From: Enterovibrio coralii
GTDB taxonomy: Bacteria; Pseudomonadota; Gammaproteobacteria; Enterobacterales; Vibrionaceae
Direction: 5' to 3'
DNA: 64,000 nt
NCBI RefSeq assembly: GCF_001559595.1
Contig: NZ_LNTY01000050.1
Span: 1-64,000, forward strand
In this document: piece by piece, positions 31,888 through 43,662 of the stretch
Layout of the letters: each line of letters opens with the position of its first letter
Position numbering within the stretch: the first letter of the stretch is position 1
Notes under the pieces: model-generated
The model's database searches: none
The model's input: the letters and a program-made list of their open reading frames with translations, nothing else
Told to the model about the DNA's origin: nothing
Translations under genes and position numbers: made by a program

Positions 31888-32874
31888 ATGCACTTACTTC
31901 AACTTGTCCAACGCCGGACTCGGCGTTGGCACACAGCTCTCGGCTTAGCGATTGCGCTTCTTATCGCCTGTGTGATGTTGTCTCTTTCTGCAGGGGAAAT
32001 TTGGATTTCTCCGTTTTCGGCATTTTCGCCTTTAGAGCAAACACTATTAATGGAATTGCGCGTACCGCGCGTGATTGCTGCCATTCTAATTGGTGCGTCC
32101 TTAGCCGTGTCTGGCGGCGTACTTCAAGTCCTTCTCGGTAACCCGCTTGCCGAGCCAGGCGTTCTCGGCATATCTGGCGGCTCCAGCCTCGCATTGGTCA
32201 TCGTTCTCTTTATTTTCCCTTCGCTAGCCAGTCCCTACGGGTTGATGGCCGCCGCGATGATGGGGGCTCTCGTCTTTACGGGCATCTTGGTGTGGTTAGC
32301 CAGAAAGCACACTATGTCGACTGCTAGGTTGCTTCTTATCGGTGTTGCGCTGGGTATCTTGTCAGGGGCGGTTGTCACTTGGGCGTTTTACTTCAGCTCT
32401 GATTTAAACCTGCGTCAGTTGATGTACTGGCTAATGGGAAGCCTCTCTGGCGTGCATTGGACGCAGCTGACTCTCTCTGTGGTTGTTTTACCTGCTGTGC
32501 TTTGGCTATGTACTCAAGGTAAAAATCTAGATTTGATGATGCTAGGGGAAACTCATGCCAGACAGTTGGGTTTGAATATTCAAACCTTGCGTTGGCAGCT
32601 CATTCTAATGGTGAGCATCCTTGTGGGTGCTTCCGTGGCAATGGCAGGGGTCATTGGTTTCGTTGGCCTTGTTGTCCCGCATTTCCTGAGACTCTGGCTA
32701 GGCACGGAGAACAAGTTTTTGCTGCCGCTATCCGCTTTGGCAGGTGCTTCGTTGATGTTGCTTGCTGACACCATTGGACGTTTGGCGATAGCAGAAGCGG
32801 AGCTGCCTGTGGGAGCGGTAACAACGACCATCGGTGCACCTCTGTTTATTTGGATGTTGATGAGGCGCGTATGA
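31888..32874 (+). CDS. btuC: Vitamin B12 ABC transporter permease BtuC
   Basis: The inner-membrane permease of the B12 importer, FecCD type, with about ten hydrophobic segments. I start at [10 protein letters not shown] (31888), which gives 328 residues and aligns with the E. coli start. A longer start would overlap the end of ast[21 protein letters not shown] and [14 protein letters not shown] are conserved cytoplasmic-loop and helix regions. The stop overlaps the btuD start (ATGA), so the two are coupled. No btuE or btuF is adjacent. Confidence 0.92.
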   Translation: MHLLQLVQRRTRRWHTALGLAIALLIACVMLSLSAGEIWISPFSAFSPLEQTLLMELRVPRVIAAILIGASLAVSGGVLQVLLGNPLAEPGVLGISGGSSLALVIVLFIFPSLASPYGLMAAAMMGALVFTGILVWLARKHTMSTARLLLIGVALGILSGAVVTWAFYFSSDLNLRQLMYWLMGSLSGVHWTQLTLSVVVLPAVLWLCTQGKNLDLMMLGETHARQLGLNIQTLRWQLILMVSILVGASVAMAGVIGFVGLVVPHFLRLWLGTENKFLLPLSALAGASLMLLADTIGRLAIAEAELPVGAVTTTIGAPLFIWMLMRRV

Positions 32875-33626
32875 TTGAAGCCAAGAACATTGCCTTAGGT
32901 ACACGCCTTCTGCCTTTAAATCTGCATGCAGCGAAGGGGGAAATCGTCCACTTACTGGGCGCAAATGGTAGCGGAAAAAGTACCATGCTAGAGCTGCTTT
33001 CTGGGTTAACTGAAGGGCAGGGATGTACTACGTTAGACGGCAAGGATATTGCCACAATGTCTAGCGGAAACCTTGCACGCCAACGCGCTTACCTTAGCCA
33101 GCAGCAGAAACCCGCATTTGCAATTGGTGTTTATCAATACCTAAGTTTGAGCCTGTTTCCTCTGAGCGATACAAACAAAGACGCGTTAGAAAAAGCGGTT
33201 TTGGATATTTGTAAACTGCTTGGTATCGAAGACAAGCTGAATCGCAATACTGAACAGCTATCTGGAGGTGAATGGCAACGCGTGAGACTCGCCGGCGTGT
33301 GCCTCCAGATTTGGCCCGATATTAATCCAGATGGGAAACTGCTTCTTCTTGATGAGCCGGCTACAGCATTAGACATTGCACAGCAAAGTGCGATGTACAA
33401 AATGATCCGTTGTCTGGCGGAGAAAGGCATCACAGTGATCATGTCAAATCATGACATAAACAGAACACTGACAGATGCAGATAGGGTGGTATTGCTGAAA
33501 AATGGCCACATCGTAGCTCAAGGTGTTCCTACTGAGGTCATGGATGTAGAGACCTTAGAAAAAGCATTTGATACTCAGCTAAAACGCATCAATGTGGAAG
33601 GTCAGCCATTAATCCTAGCGTTATAG
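32871..33626 (+). CDS. btuD: Vitamin B12 ABC transporter ATP-binding protein BtuD
   Basis: The ATPase of the B12 importer, 251 residues. Walker A is [11 protein letters not shown], the ABC signature is [14 protein letters not shown], Walker B is [12 protein letters not shown], and the switch His is in MSNHDINRT. The start ATG at 32871 overlaps the btuC stop. A longer upstream reading lies inside btuC and is not needed. Confidence 0.94.
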   Translation: MIEAKNIALGTRLLPLNLHAAKGEIVHLLGANGSGKSTMLELLSGLTEGQGCTTLDGKDIATMSSGNLARQRAYLSQQQKPAFAIGVYQYLSLSLFPLSDTNKDALEKAVLDICKLLGIEDKLNRNTEQLSGGEWQRVRLAGVCLQIWPDINPDGKLLLLDEPATALDIAQQSAMYKMIRCLAEKGITVIMSNHDINRTLTDADRVVLLKNGHIVAQGVPTEVMDVETLEKAFDTQLKRINVEGQPLILAL

Positions 33627-33636
33627 CGTTTGAATC

Positions 33637-33667
33637 TAAAAAAGTGTCAGGATTGCCCTGACACTTC
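33637..33667. terminator. Shared terminator between btuD and terB
   Basis: AAAAAAGTGTCAGG-ATTG-CCCTGACACTTCAATTTT is symmetric and works on both strands. It overlaps the last codons of the minus-strand terB-like gene, whose stop is at 33647. Confidence 0.8.
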
Positions 33668-34099
33668 AATTTTCGCTTTAATGAAAAGCGCATGGTCGAC
33701 ATAGAGAAGCTCTGCCGTTTTTCGAATAACAGATTCTTCTAATGGGTCGATACGCCCGTCTGCAAACGCCACTTCCCACATTGCTTTGATGAGCTCATAA
33801 CGCTGTGATTGCTCAAGCTGGCGAAGCTTATCGGTGTAGTCATAAAGAGAAACGGATTGTTTAGAGCTGACTTGAGCGTCCTGCACCAGAGAGGTCGCTT
33901 GCTCGGTATCAATATCTAGCAGAGCACTCAGCATCTTGATCTTGGCAGCTTCTTCGCGCTCATCCAGATCATGGTCGGCACTGGCGACTTCACAAAGCAA
34001 GCCTGCCATCGCGTTTTGGTAGAGCATTTCATTTGCAGCAGCGTTTCCACCTTCCTCATTGAAGACTTCACGAAGAATCGAAGACAACTTTGAAAACAT
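33647..34099 (-). CDS. TerB-family protein
   Basis: A 150-residue helical protein of the TerB/DjlA N-terminal type. Acidic metal-binding loops are visible in ASADHDLDEREEAAK and AFADGRIDPLEESVIRKTAE, which look like a duplicated helix-hairpin. TerB-like proteins are linked to metal stress or membrane stress, but lone copies like this have no proven role. It is convergent with btuD. Confidence 0.8.
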   Translation of the reverse strand: MFSKLSSILREVFNEEGGNAAANEMLYQNAMAGLLCEVASADHDLDEREEAAKIKMLSALLDIDTEQATSLVQDAQVSSKQSVSLYDYTDKLRQLEQSQRYELIKAMWEVAFADGRIDPLEESVIRKTAELLYVDHALFIKAKIEVSGQS

Positions 34100-34190
34100 C
34101 TATAAACCTAACTTTTCCTTTAGCATTTACCCAAGTGTAACGCCTGACACTGACTTTTAAAGGCCTGTTTTGAAATCCAAGATTTCAAAA

Positions 34191-34217
34191 GAAAAAAAGA
34201 CGCACATAAAGTGCGCC
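34191..34217 (-). terminator. Terminator of the lipase gene
   Basis: Minus-strand GGCGCAC-TTTAT-GTGCGTC followed by TTTTTTTC, 44 bp past the lipase stop. Confidence 0.8.
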
Positions 34218-34260
34218 AAAAAGGACAAATGAAACACGGATGTTTCGATGAAGTCTTTAA

Positions 34261-35298
34261 TTACCGTTGTTTGAAAACGTCAGCGATAAAGCTTGGGAAA
34301 GAGTTGATGGCGTATTGGATTTGCCATGCTATGACATCGAGGGTGTCATCTGTCCAATCGATATAGAACAGTGAACGGATACCATCGATATCGTTATCAA
34401 TACTGTCGTGATCCCAGATGTTATGCCTGTAGAAAGGTTCAGACAGGAACTGAAGCTCCTCTTTCAATGGAACGGTGAAATGCAACGTCAGAGGATTTTT
34501 AACCAAAGGCAACGGCATAAAACGAGCTGAAGAGAGGTAAAAAATGGTGCCGTATTGTTGTGCATCTACGCCTGCTGTATCCGCATCTTGTTGTAAATCC
34601 ATGTCAGAGACAAATTCGCCCACCAAATTGTAATTGGTAATGCCTTTGGCGTTATTACGCCACGTTTTTCGCTTGTCTCCGTCGTTGTAAATTGCGCTTT
34701 TTATGGCTTGGAGCACGGCTTTATTCACGCCTGTTGCATCAAAGACAGTGGCAGATTTACCCGTACGGATGGCTGCTGCGGTCGCTAATCCGCCGCCCAA
34801 ACTGTGGCCAGTGAAATGCACGTTATATTCACTGTATTTGTCAGCGAGATATTCCGACTCGCGAATAACGGTGGCGAACTGGGGTGGCACGAGTCCGGCG
34901 GACAGCAAACCATCATTTACCCAATCAGCCGTGCCTAATTCGCTGCCTCGAAAGGCAATCACAGCTTGACTGCCACTGGTGTAGACAGCGGAGTGAAAGC
35001 CAATGCTGGTATCTTGCACGATCTCTCGTAGCTGCCAACCGTTAGGTGCGCCGTTCGCTCGGTAGACATATTCAGATAGTTCTAGATAAGGCAAAGCCGC
35101 TTTAGCATGGTTGACTGAAGGTGGCTTGTCAGATGAATAGATGATGCTGGTGTCATTCGTTGTGTAGGTGTAGTTGGGTTTTAAAACGGCTTCGAGAAAT
35201 GCGCCAATACTTCCGAGTTCTTCTGCAGTGGTTGCTGATGCAATTGGCGCGGAAAACCCAATGCAGATTGCGATGCTGTAAGCGATGTGCTTTTTCAT
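34261..35298 (-). CDS. Secreted class 3 lipase-type hydrolase
   Basis: A serine lipase/esterase of about 345 residues. MKKHIAYSIAICIGFSAPIASA is a signal peptide, so I start at 35298 with an AAGGACG site upstream rather than at the longer frame. VHFTGHSLGGGLATAAA holds the nucleophile Ser in GHSLGG. VIAFRGSELGTADWVNDG is the oxyanion/lid region of class 3 lipases. The likely catalytic Asp is in VGEFVSDMD, and a late HDSIDNDIDG strip is acidic. It is secreted to the periplasm or outside. The substrate is unknown. Confidence 0.85.
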   Translation of the reverse strand: MKKHIAYSIAICIGFSAPIASATTAEELGSIGAFLEAVLKPNYTYTTNDTSIIYSSDKPPSVNHAKAALPYLELSEYVYRANGAPNGWQLREIVQDTSIGFHSAVYTSGSQAVIAFRGSELGTADWVNDGLLSAGLVPPQFATVIRESEYLADKYSEYNVHFTGHSLGGGLATAAAIRTGKSATVFDATGVNKAVLQAIKSAIYNDGDKRKTWRNNAKGITNYNLVGEFVSDMDLQQDADTAGVDAQQYGTIFYLSSARFMPLPLVKNPLTLHFTVPLKEELQFLSEPFYRHNIWDHDSIDNDIDGIRSLFYIDWTDDTLDVIAWQIQYAINSFPSFIADVFKQR

Positions 35299-35606
35299 CT
35301 CGTTACGTCCTTTGCTCAAATTGAGTATCAAATCCAAACTGACGATTGATGGCGTTGCGATGCTCTTATGTTGCAAAAAGGTTAATATCGAGAAGGTCGC
35401 AGTATCTGTCTCAATGTCGTGACATCATCCTAAAGTCGTACAGGTGTCAGTCATTGCGATTTTAGGAGTTCTCATAAAATCATGTAGATAGGAAGGGAGG
35501 GTTAATCACTTTAAGATTTGACTAACCCTATTAAGGAGATAAGACGCTGTAAAATTATGCCAACAGATGCATGGTTTTGGCATGCATCCGCTATTACTTG
35601 ATGTGC

Positions 35607-35969
35607 TCAGAAAAGGAGGATACTTCCCCAAGTGATGAGCACTAGAATTAGCGCAACAAAAACAGCCGCTGAACCAATATCTTTTGCTCTGCCGCTGAGG
35701 ACGTGATGCTCAGGGCCAATACGATCGACAACCGCCTCAATTGCCGAGTTAATGAGCTCGACTATCACAACAAGAAAAAGGCTCGCAATCATAATGAGTT
35801 GTTCTAAATGAGAAACGGGCAAGAAGAGTGTTACCGCACTCATCACAATCAAGAGCACAACTTCTTGTCGAAAGGCCGCTTCGTTTTGCCAAGCGGCTTT
35901 CAATCCCTTCAGAGAGTATTTACCTGCATTAAAAATCCGCGTTAGCCCTTTAGGCTGTGTTTTTTTCAT
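35607..35969 (-). CDS. dgkA: Diacylglycerol kinase
   Basis: A 120-residue inner-membrane enzyme with three helices that phosphorylates diacylglycerol to phosphatidic acid, recycling the lipid left by osmoregulated glucan and lipid A modification. ELINSAIEAVVDRIG is the active-site signature. The next gene upstream is eptA, whose phosphoethanolamine transfer produces diacylglycerol, so the pairing makes metabolic sense. eptA ends 57 bp before this start. Confidence 0.95.
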   Translation of the reverse strand: MKKTQPKGLTRIFNAGKYSLKGLKAAWQNEAAFRQEVVLLIVMSAVTLFLPVSHLEQLIMIASLFLVVIVELINSAIEAVVDRIGPEHHVLSGRAKDIGSAAVFVALILVLITWGSILLF

Positions 35970-36026
35970 CTGAAACTCTGTCTATTTTTTCTTTAAATAA
36001 AGCTTGGTGTAACGGGTATTTGTTCT

Positions 36027-37639
36027 TTACTGCTTCTCACACTGACTAAGCATATCTAGCGTAGGTTGGTAGACTTTCGTCGATACTGATGCCATTCCCA
36101 ACAAAGTGTGGAACAGGTTGTCTTGAGAATAAGGAACCTGTTTTGCATTCTCTTTAAGGCATGCTTCATTCACATTGTGTCCCTGTTGAAATGCAGGCGA
36201 CATCCACAGGATCATAGGCACGGACTTTTGCTCTTTCGGCGCAATGCCATATGGGAGCCCGTGCAGATAGATACCGTCTTCACCCAAAGATTCTCCATGA
36301 TCAGAAAGATACAACATCGCGGTTTGGTGAGCGTTGTCGTTGCTTCGTAATATGTCGATGACTTGGCTTAGCACGTAGTCGGTATACACGATGGTATTGT
36401 CATACGTGTTCACCACTTGCTGACGCGTACAGTTTTGAATATCTGCGGTATCACATGTCGGTGTGAACACACGAAACTCTGGTGGATAGCGCTCAAAGTA
36501 TGTTGGACCGTGGCTACCAATGAGATGCAATACAATCACAGTATCGCTTTGGGCATTTTTAACTCGATCAGCGAGACCGTTGAGCAGAACACTGTCATAA
36601 CACGTGCCGTGGGCACACTCCTTCGGAAAGTCTTTGGCTTCAATGTTTACATGTTCGATGCGGTCACAAACGCCTTTACATCCACCATCATTATCAATCC
36701 AGCTAACATCCACGTTCGCATGTTTGAGTACATCCAATACGCCTTCTTGGTGTCTGGCCGTTGTCGCCTTGTACGTACCGTGAGTCATGATGGAGAACAT
36801 GCAAGGCACAGAGACTGCGGTTGCAGTACCACATGACGTGACATGCTGAAAACTGATCACACCTTCTTTCGAAAGGTGAGGGTTGGTATCTCTTTGGTAG
36901 CCGTTTAGCGAGTAATTCATCGCGCGGGATGTTTCGCCAACAACCAAGACGATAACGTTAGGCTTGTCGCCCTTGCGTTCATCTGTGGCATCTGTGCCTA
37001 GAGATTGGAAAGGGATGTTTTTCTCATACAGTCGGTATTTGGCATAACGGAAAGACGCACTTAAGTAATTCGTCGGGTTGATGAGTGCTTTGATCTCGCT
37101 GTTATTTCTGACCAAAGAGGCATAATCCTTGTAATAAACAGAGGCGATGGCACCCACAACAGCAACGGACACAAACAGCATCAGCACTTTTTGCAGCAAT
37201 AATCCGCGAAATGTTGAGGGGAAACGCAGCTTAACCAGTAAAACAAAAATGCTTGGAATGAAAAACAAGAAAAAGAGCCACAGAAAAACGGAAACAGAAA
37301 GGTAGCTGCTGGCTTCGCTGGAATTGGTCTCGAAGATGTTAACGATCATGCTGTAGTTAAAGTACTGCCCATAGGAGACCATGGCGTAGGTTGCTAGTGT
37401 CGAGCATGCCAACAGAGCAATGACAACGGGCTTGTAGATAATCGGCCAAACAAGCAATGTGAAAATAGCAAAACACAAGGCCAGGATAAGCACTGGCAAC
37501 GTTGCAACAAAGCAACGTCGAAACGCTGTGACGCTGAGAGAATTTGCCAAAGATGTTGCCACAATGCGGTGTTTTGCACTGAGGCAAAAAACAAGGCGAT
37601 GCAGAAAATGAAAAAAGCGGAAGAGAGTTGACGCTTCAT
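36027..37639 (-). CDS. eptA: Lipid A phosphoethanolamine transferase, one frameshift
   Basis: Moves phosphoethanolamine from phosphatidylethanolamine onto lipid A, lowering negative charge and polymyxin binding. N-terminal membrane helices are followed by a periplasmic alkaline-phosphatase-fold domain. VLVVGETSRA holds a zinc ligand, SCGTATAVSVPC the Thr nucleophile, and LYLSDHGESLGE the later metal ligands. The true start is MKRQLSSAFFIFCIAL at 37639. One base is missing at about 37520-37545, after which the long frame runs on. The repaired length is 537 residues, close to E. coli EptA (547). dgkA follows and would recycle the diacylglycerol. Confidence 0.9.
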
Positions 37640-38004
37640 AGGGGGAACCAAACCTTGGGTTACATCACAGGCGGCGTATTCTTGCATACCACCAGTCAGA
37701 ATGTAACTAAATGTAAATGAGGTAAAATAAGTTACCAAATTCGTCGATGTACTCACGGCGAGTTTCTGAGAATAACGAAACGATGAAATACGATCTTTTT
37801 ACAGCGTAGCTGTTCGCGAGGATCTGAAACCGACTAGGGGATGAGAAGTGCCACTTATGAGAGACGATAGGTGTTGATATGGACGGAGAGGCAGAGCGAG
37901 AAGGTTTATTTGAAAGGGAGGCATTGCAGTTTGAAGGAAAGGGGTAAGGTTCAACGCCATTCTTCATCAAAATAAAAAGAAGAATGGCGCCAATAACCAG
38001 TTGT
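37640..38004. other. Intergenic region between eptA and yibL
   Basis: A 365-bp gap with no convincing gene. CGCCATTCTTC at 37955-37965 and GAAGAATGGCG at 37979-37989 form a perfect 11-bp hairpin just after yibL (minus strand). It lacks a following T run and may still act as its terminator. eptA promoter elements should also lie here. Confidence 0.45.
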
Positions 38005-38361
38005 TTAGAACTCTTTTGGTGCAAAACCGGTAACAACTTCAAGGCGTAGTTCTTTACCCAACTTTGTCAGTGGGTGAACAACAACCAGACCTTTAACCGA
38101 CTTTTTCAGTTTGCCCATGTCAGCTTGTTCTTGCTTTGTGATTTCGCGAGAAAATGGCATATCCAACAGTGCTTTACGCTCTTTGTTTAGCGCAAAGTTT
38201 TGCTTATGGGTCAGTTGGCTGATTTTCTTGTTTATATCTTCGATATCGTTGGTGAATTTAGTCACCATTGCGTCGTCGCCACGAGACTTAGCGGCATCCA
38301 GTTTTAGCTGGCTTTTATTCAGACGGTTTTTTTGTTGTTGTAGCTCTTGTTTCATGCTCAT
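38005..38361 (-). CDS. yibL: YibL-family ribosome-associated protein
   Basis: A 118-residue protein with a charged N-terminal coiled coil (about 1-60) and the conserved C-terminal strip QADMGKLKKSVKGLVVVHPL, nearly identical to E. coli YibL. YibL co-sediments with ribosomes, but its role is unclear. The start is MSMKQELQQQK at 38361, and a second ATG two codons in is also possible. Confidence 0.88.
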   Translation of the reverse strand: MSMKQELQQQKNRLNKSQLKLDAAKSRGDDAMVTKFTNDIEDINKKISQLTHKQNFALNKERKALLDMPFSREITKQEQADMGKLKKSVKGLVVVHPLTKLGKELRLEVVTGFAPKEF

Positions 38362-38618
38362 GGCGATCGAATACTCTGATTTGTAAGGTCGGCGAGTATA
38401 TCACAAGCTAGTTGTGATGATAATCACATTGAAGGGGAGAAGGTTCTGCATTCGCTGTCATGTTCGAGGTCCTGATTTATTTTCTTCAATGACAGGCTGA
38501 CTAGTATCTTTCTCGTGACTGAATTCAACGTCTCTCTGAATCTATAGCGAATTCTTGTGGTAGAATCGTCGCAATTTTTCAGACGTTATTGAGCCAAGCC
38601 GTGTAGGGCACTCGTAAC

Positions 38619-41600
38619 GTGAATGGATTTTCATCACTAAAAGCATTTCCGGATACAGAATTGACCGCTTCAATCCATCAAAACAACGCTAAGACACTAT
38701 TCAGTGCGCTTGATGATTGTATGCTGAAAGACAAGTTCCGTCTCAGCAAACGCATCAAGGGTGCACAGCGCATCAAGAAAGACGAAGCCCGTCAGGCTGT
38801 CTTTGACGAAATCGCGCTGGATATTGCCAAATCCATGCAAGTGCGCATGGCTCGCCAGAGCGCAACACCAAACATTACTTACCCAGAACTGCTACCCGTT
38901 AGCCATAAGAAAGACGACATCGCAGAAGCGATCGCGAACAATCAGGTTGTGATTGTTGCGGGTGAGACGGGTTCGGGTAAAACCACTCAGCTTCCGAAAA
39001 TTTGTATGGAGTTGGGGCTAGGCGTATCGGGTGTTATTGGCCATACACAGCCTCGTCGTCTTGCTGCACGTTCGGTGGCAACGCGTATCGCCGAAGAACT
39101 GGAAACCGAGCTGGGTAAAACCGTCGGCTACAAAGTTCGCTTTAACGATCAGGTATCAGAAGAATCGCGCGTTAAGCTGATGACAGACGGTATCTTGCTG
39201 GCAGAGATCCAACATGATCGCTACTTGAATCAGTATGACTGCATCATTATCGATGAAGCGCACGAACGCAGCCTGAACATCGACTTTATTCTGGGCTACC
39301 TGAAACAGCTTCTGCCGAAGCGTCCCGACCTTAAGTTGATCATTACGTCTGCAACCATCGATCCTGAGCGATTCTCGAACCACTTCCGTGGTGCGCCAAT
39401 CATTGAAGTGTCAGGCCGCACCTATCCTGTGGAAGTGCGTTATCGCCCGCTGGTAGAAGACAGTGACGACACCGATCGCGACCAGCTACAAGCCATTTTC
39501 GATGCTGTCGATGAACTGCATGATGAAGGTCCGGGAGACATCCTGATCTTCATGAACGGTGAGCGTGAAATTCGCGACACCGCTGATGCGCTGAATAAGC
39601 GAAACCTGCGTGATACGGAAATTTTGCCGTTATACGCGCGTTTGTCATCTGCAGAGCAAAACCGCGTATTCCAAACCCATACTGGACGTCGCATTGTACT
39701 CGCAACCAACGTGGCCGAGACATCGCTGACAGTTCCGGGCATCAAGTACGTTATCGACCCAGGTACAGCGCGTATTTCTCGATACAGCTATCGTACTAAG
39801 GTGCAGCGTCTACCGATCGAGCCTGTTTCTCAGGCGAGTGCAAACCAGCGCAAAGGCCGTTGTGGTCGTGTGTCTGACGGTATTTGTATTCGCTTGTACT
39901 CGGAAGATGACTTCTTGTCGCGCCCAGAGTTTACCGACCCAGAAATCCTGCGTACCAACTTGGCGTCCGTTATCTTACAAATGACCGCGATTGGTTTGGG
40001 TGACATTGCCGCATTCCCATTCGTACAGCCGCCAGATAGCCGCAATATTTCTGATGGTGTCCGCCTGCTGGAAGAACTGGGCGCGATGAAAGAAGGGAAG
40101 TCGAAGGACGATCCTAAACGCTTGACCGATATTGGTCGTGCGCTTGCCCGTTTGCCTATTGACCCGCGTCTTGCGCGTATGGTGTTGGAATCGGCCAAAC
40201 TTGGTGCATTGCATGAAGTGATGGTGATTGCCTCTGCGTTGTCGATTCAGGACCCGCGTGAGCGCCTTCGGATAAGCAACAGCAATCGGATGAGAAGCAT
40301 CGTCGTTTCAATGACAAAGAATCTGACTTCCTGTCTTATGTGAATCTTTGGGAATACATCAAAGAGCAGCAAAAAGAATTGTCAGGCAATCAGTTCCGCA
40401 AACAGTGTAAGAAAGATTACCTGAACTACCTGCGTGTGCGTGAATGGCAAGATGTGCATTACCAAATCCGTCAGGTAGTGAATGAGTTGGGGTACAAGAT
40501 CAACCAAGAGCCTGCCGATTACCAATCAGTACACGTTGCTCTGTTGGCTGGTTTGCTCTCTCACATTGGTCTAAAAGACCAAGAGAAGAATGAATACCAA
40601 GGTGCACGTAATGCGCGCTTTGGCATCTTCCCAGGCTCAGGCATATTCAAGAAACAGCCAAAATGGGTGATGGTTGCAGAGCTGGTGGAAACCGCCAAGC
40701 TTTGGGGTCGCGTCGCTGCGAAGATTCAACCTGAATGGGTTGAGCCGCTAGCCAAGCATCTAATCAAGCGCAGTTACAGCGAACCACACTGGGAGAAGAA
40801 GCAAGCCGCTGTCTTCGCCTATGAAAAAATCATGCTTTACGGGATTCCGATCGTTCCTAAGCGAAAAGTAAATTACGGCAACATTGACCCTGTAGTCAGC
40901 CGTGAGATTTTCGTACGTTCTGCGTTGGTAGAAGGGGATTGGGAGACCAAGCATAAGTTCTATCATCAAACCGTAAGCTGTTGGCTGAAGTTGAAGAGCT
41001 TGAGAAGAAGTCACGACGCCGCGATATTCTGGTAGATGACGATACCTTGTATGAGTTTTACGATCAGCGTATCGACCATACCGTTGTCTCTGGGCGTCAT
41101 TTCGATACCTGGTGGAAGAAGGTCAGCGAGAAACACCTGACATTCTGAACTTCGAAAAAGCCATGCTGTTGGCGGGTGACGCGAGCCATGTGACAGAACT
41201 CGATTACCCGAACTTCTGGTATCAAGGTAACTTGAAGCTCAAGCTGAGCTATCAGTTCGAGCCGGGTGAAGATCATGACGGTGTGACGGTACACATTCCA
41301 TTACCTGTTTTGAACCAAGTTGAGCCGGAAGGCTTTGATTGGCAAATTCCGGGCTTACGTCATGAGTTGGTGGTTGCGCTGATTAAATCCCTGCCAAAAA
41401 CGTTACGTCGTAACTTTGTGCCTGCGCCTAACTATGCGACAGCTTTCCTTCAGCGTGTAAAACCAATGGAAGCGCCATTGCTGGATGCGTTGGAAAAAGA
41501 ACTGAAGCGCATGACAGGCACTACCGTGCTGCGTGAAAACTGGCAATTAGACCAACTGCCAGAGCACTTGAAGATCACTTACCGCGCGGTCGACCATAAG

Positions 41601-42559
41601 AACCGCAAGTTGAACGAGAGCTTTGACTTGTACGAGCTGAAAGATGGCTTGAAAGAGAAGGTTCAAGAGACCTTGTCTCAAGTAGCAGATGATGACATCG
41701 AACAACAAGGTCTGACAACGTGGAGCTTTGGTTCGCTGCCACAGATGTACCAGCAAAAACGTGGTGGCTTTGAAGTTCGAGCGTTCCCAGCGATCGTCGA
41801 TAACAAAGACTCAGTGGGCATCAAGCTGTTCGAAACGGAAGAAGAACAGAATCAAGCCATGCAACAAGGTCAACGCCGTTTGATTTTGTTGAATGTACCT
41901 TCGCCGATTAAGTACTTGCACGACAATCTGCCGAATAAGTCTAAGTTGGGTCTGTACTTTAACCCGTACGGCCGCGTGTTGGATTTGATTGATGACTGTA
42001 TTGCATGTGGTGTTGATAAGCTCATCGAATCACAAGGCGGCCTGAAATGGCAGCCGGAAGAGTTTGAAGGCCTGAAAGAGTATGTGCGTGCGGAGCTTGG
42101 CGATACCGTTGTGGAGATCGCCAAACAAGTCGAGCAAATTTTGACAACCGCGTTCAACATCAACAAGAAGCTGAAGGGCAAAATAGACTTCACCATGGCG
42201 TTCGCGCTGTCAGACATTAAAGCGCAGGTTGAAGGCTTATCTTCAAAGGTTTTGCCACTGAGTGCGGTTACAAGCGTCTTCCAGATATTCAACGCTATCT
42301 GGTTGCTGTGGAACGTCGTTTGGAAAAACTACCAATTGATCCAAACAAAGACCGTTTGCACATGCTAAAGATCGAGTCAGTGACGAACGACTACAAAGAG
42401 CTGCTGAATAAAATTCCTAAAGGGCAGAAAGTGCCAGTAGCTGTGAAAGAAATCCGTTGGATGATTGAAGAACTTCGCGTCAGCTATTTCGCGCAGCAAT
42501 TGGGCACGCCATACCCAATTTCTGATAAGCGGATCAAGAACGCGATAGACACAATCTAA
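38619..42559 (+). CDS. hrpA: ATP-dependent RNA helicase HrpA, four frameshifts
   Basis: A DEAH-box helicase that rescues stalled ribosomes in E. coli. Motif I is VAGETGSGKTTQLP, motif II IIIDEAHERSLNID, and motif VI QRKGRCGRVSDG. The C-terminal half is the HrpA-specific DUF3418 region. Single bases are missing near 40265 (C run), 40968 (A run), 41136 and 42240. Restoring all four gives 1314 residues, against 1300 in E. coli. The translated sequence on each side of every break continues the family without loss, so I take these as read errors. The start is GTG 38619 with a weak ribosome site. Confidence 0.9.
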
Positions 42560-42609
42560 TCGTTTTTACAGCGGCGTTTCAAAACAGAAACACATCAACT
42601 TAAAAACCT

Positions 42610-42638
42610 AAAGCCAGCCAAAGTGCTGGCTTTTTATT
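42610..42638 (+). terminator. Terminator of hrpA
   Basis: AAGCCAGC-CAAAGT-GCTGGCTTTTTATT, 50 bp past the hrpA stop. The gap from 42560 to 42884 holds nothing else recognisable apart from the promoter of the next gene. Confidence 0.88.
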
Positions 42639-42884
42639 TATAACCGCTATGGCAATATTGTTCAGAAGCGGCAAAGAAAAGCCGCTTCTTTTGCGCTAAC
42701 ACTCGGGAAAGTTCGCCTCTAGTGCGTATTTCGATGAGTAAGAAAAAACAACTTATTGATACACAACACTTCTTCGTGACGGAACGCCAACTGGCACGAA
42801 ACTTGGTATGTCACTCAAGAAAAGCGGCGCTTTTAAAGCCCATTTTACGGTTTTGTTGAATTACGTACCTTTTAGGGGACAACG

Positions 42885-43496
42885 ATGTTTAAGGCGATTA
42901 GAGCGATTATCGCGCTGTGCTTGCTTTGTGTTTCAAGCATGGCTTTTGCGGCGGGTTATCCCGGCGCACACGTGATGTATAAAGAACTCGGTTTGACGCA
43001 TCAAGTGGCTTATGACAAGTTTGAGAAGGCTTACGACAACTTCAAAGCGCACCCAACCAAAAAGCCAATTTTTACCATCATTGACTATGGAAAACCGTCT
43101 TCTCAGAAGCGTTTCTGGGTGATTGATGCACAAAAACAAAAAGTGCTTTATTCCTCGTATGTATCTCACGGTAAGAACAGCGGCAGTTTGTACGCCACGA
43201 AATTTTCCAACCGAGTCAGTTCCCACAAAACATCCGTTGGTGTTTTCCGTGCAGCAGAAACTTATTACGGCAAACACGGCTATTCACTTCGACTCGACGG
43301 ACTTTCTAAAGGGATCAACGACAATGCACGCAAGCGTGCTATCGTTATTCACGGTGCATCCTATGCAAACCCGAAAGTGATTTCTAAAACGGGACAGCTA
43401 GGGAGAAGTTGGGGTTGCCCGGCATTGCCAACCTATTTATCGAAAGAAGTGATAAACACCATTAAAGACGGCACGTACATTTATGCCTTTGCATAA
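42885..43496 (+). CDS. L,D-transpeptidase catalytic-domain protein (PF13645 type)
   Basis: A 203-residue secreted protein. MFKAIRAIIALCLLCVSSMAFA is a signal peptide. The domain has VIHGASYAN and the RSWGCPAL strip, which give the His and the catalytic Cys of L,D-transpeptidase/YkuD-like enzymes. It would act on peptidoglycan in the periplasm. Relatives are of the murein L,D-transpeptidase catalytic-domain family of marine bacteria, and the exact reaction is untested. It has an AGGGGAC ribosome site and its own terminator. Confidence 0.85.
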   Translation: MFKAIRAIIALCLLCVSSMAFAAGYPGAHVMYKELGLTHQVAYDKFEKAYDNFKAHPTKKPIFTIIDYGKPSSQKRFWVIDAQKQKVLYSSYVSHGKNSGSLYATKFSNRVSSHKTSVGVFRAAETYYGKHGYSLRLDGLSKGINDNARKRAIVIHGASYANPKVISKTGQLGRSWGCPALPTYLSKEVINTIKDGTYIYAFA

Positions 43497-43509
43497 ATGG
43501 GCAGAACAA

Positions 43510-43544
43510 TAAAAGCGCGACTTTACCCGTCGCGCTTTTTTATT
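43510..43544 (+). terminator. Terminator of the L,D-transpeptidase gene
   Basis: AAAAGCGCGAC-TTTACCC-GTCGCGCTTTTTTATT, a strong stem and T run right after the stop. Confidence 0.9.
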
Positions 43545-43662
43545 GAATGTTCAATGAGTCAATTTCAACGCACTCTGTTTTTGTTCAAACCCTTGCCACT
43601 GAAAGTGGACGTCTAACTCTCTCGGCGTTATTTCTCTAGCTTCACTTTTCTAGGGAAATCCA

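Noticed and set aside
37707..38042. Open frame between eptA and yibL on the minus strand
   Set aside because: It overlaps the well-supported yibL gene end, has no ribosome site, and its composition is not protein-like.
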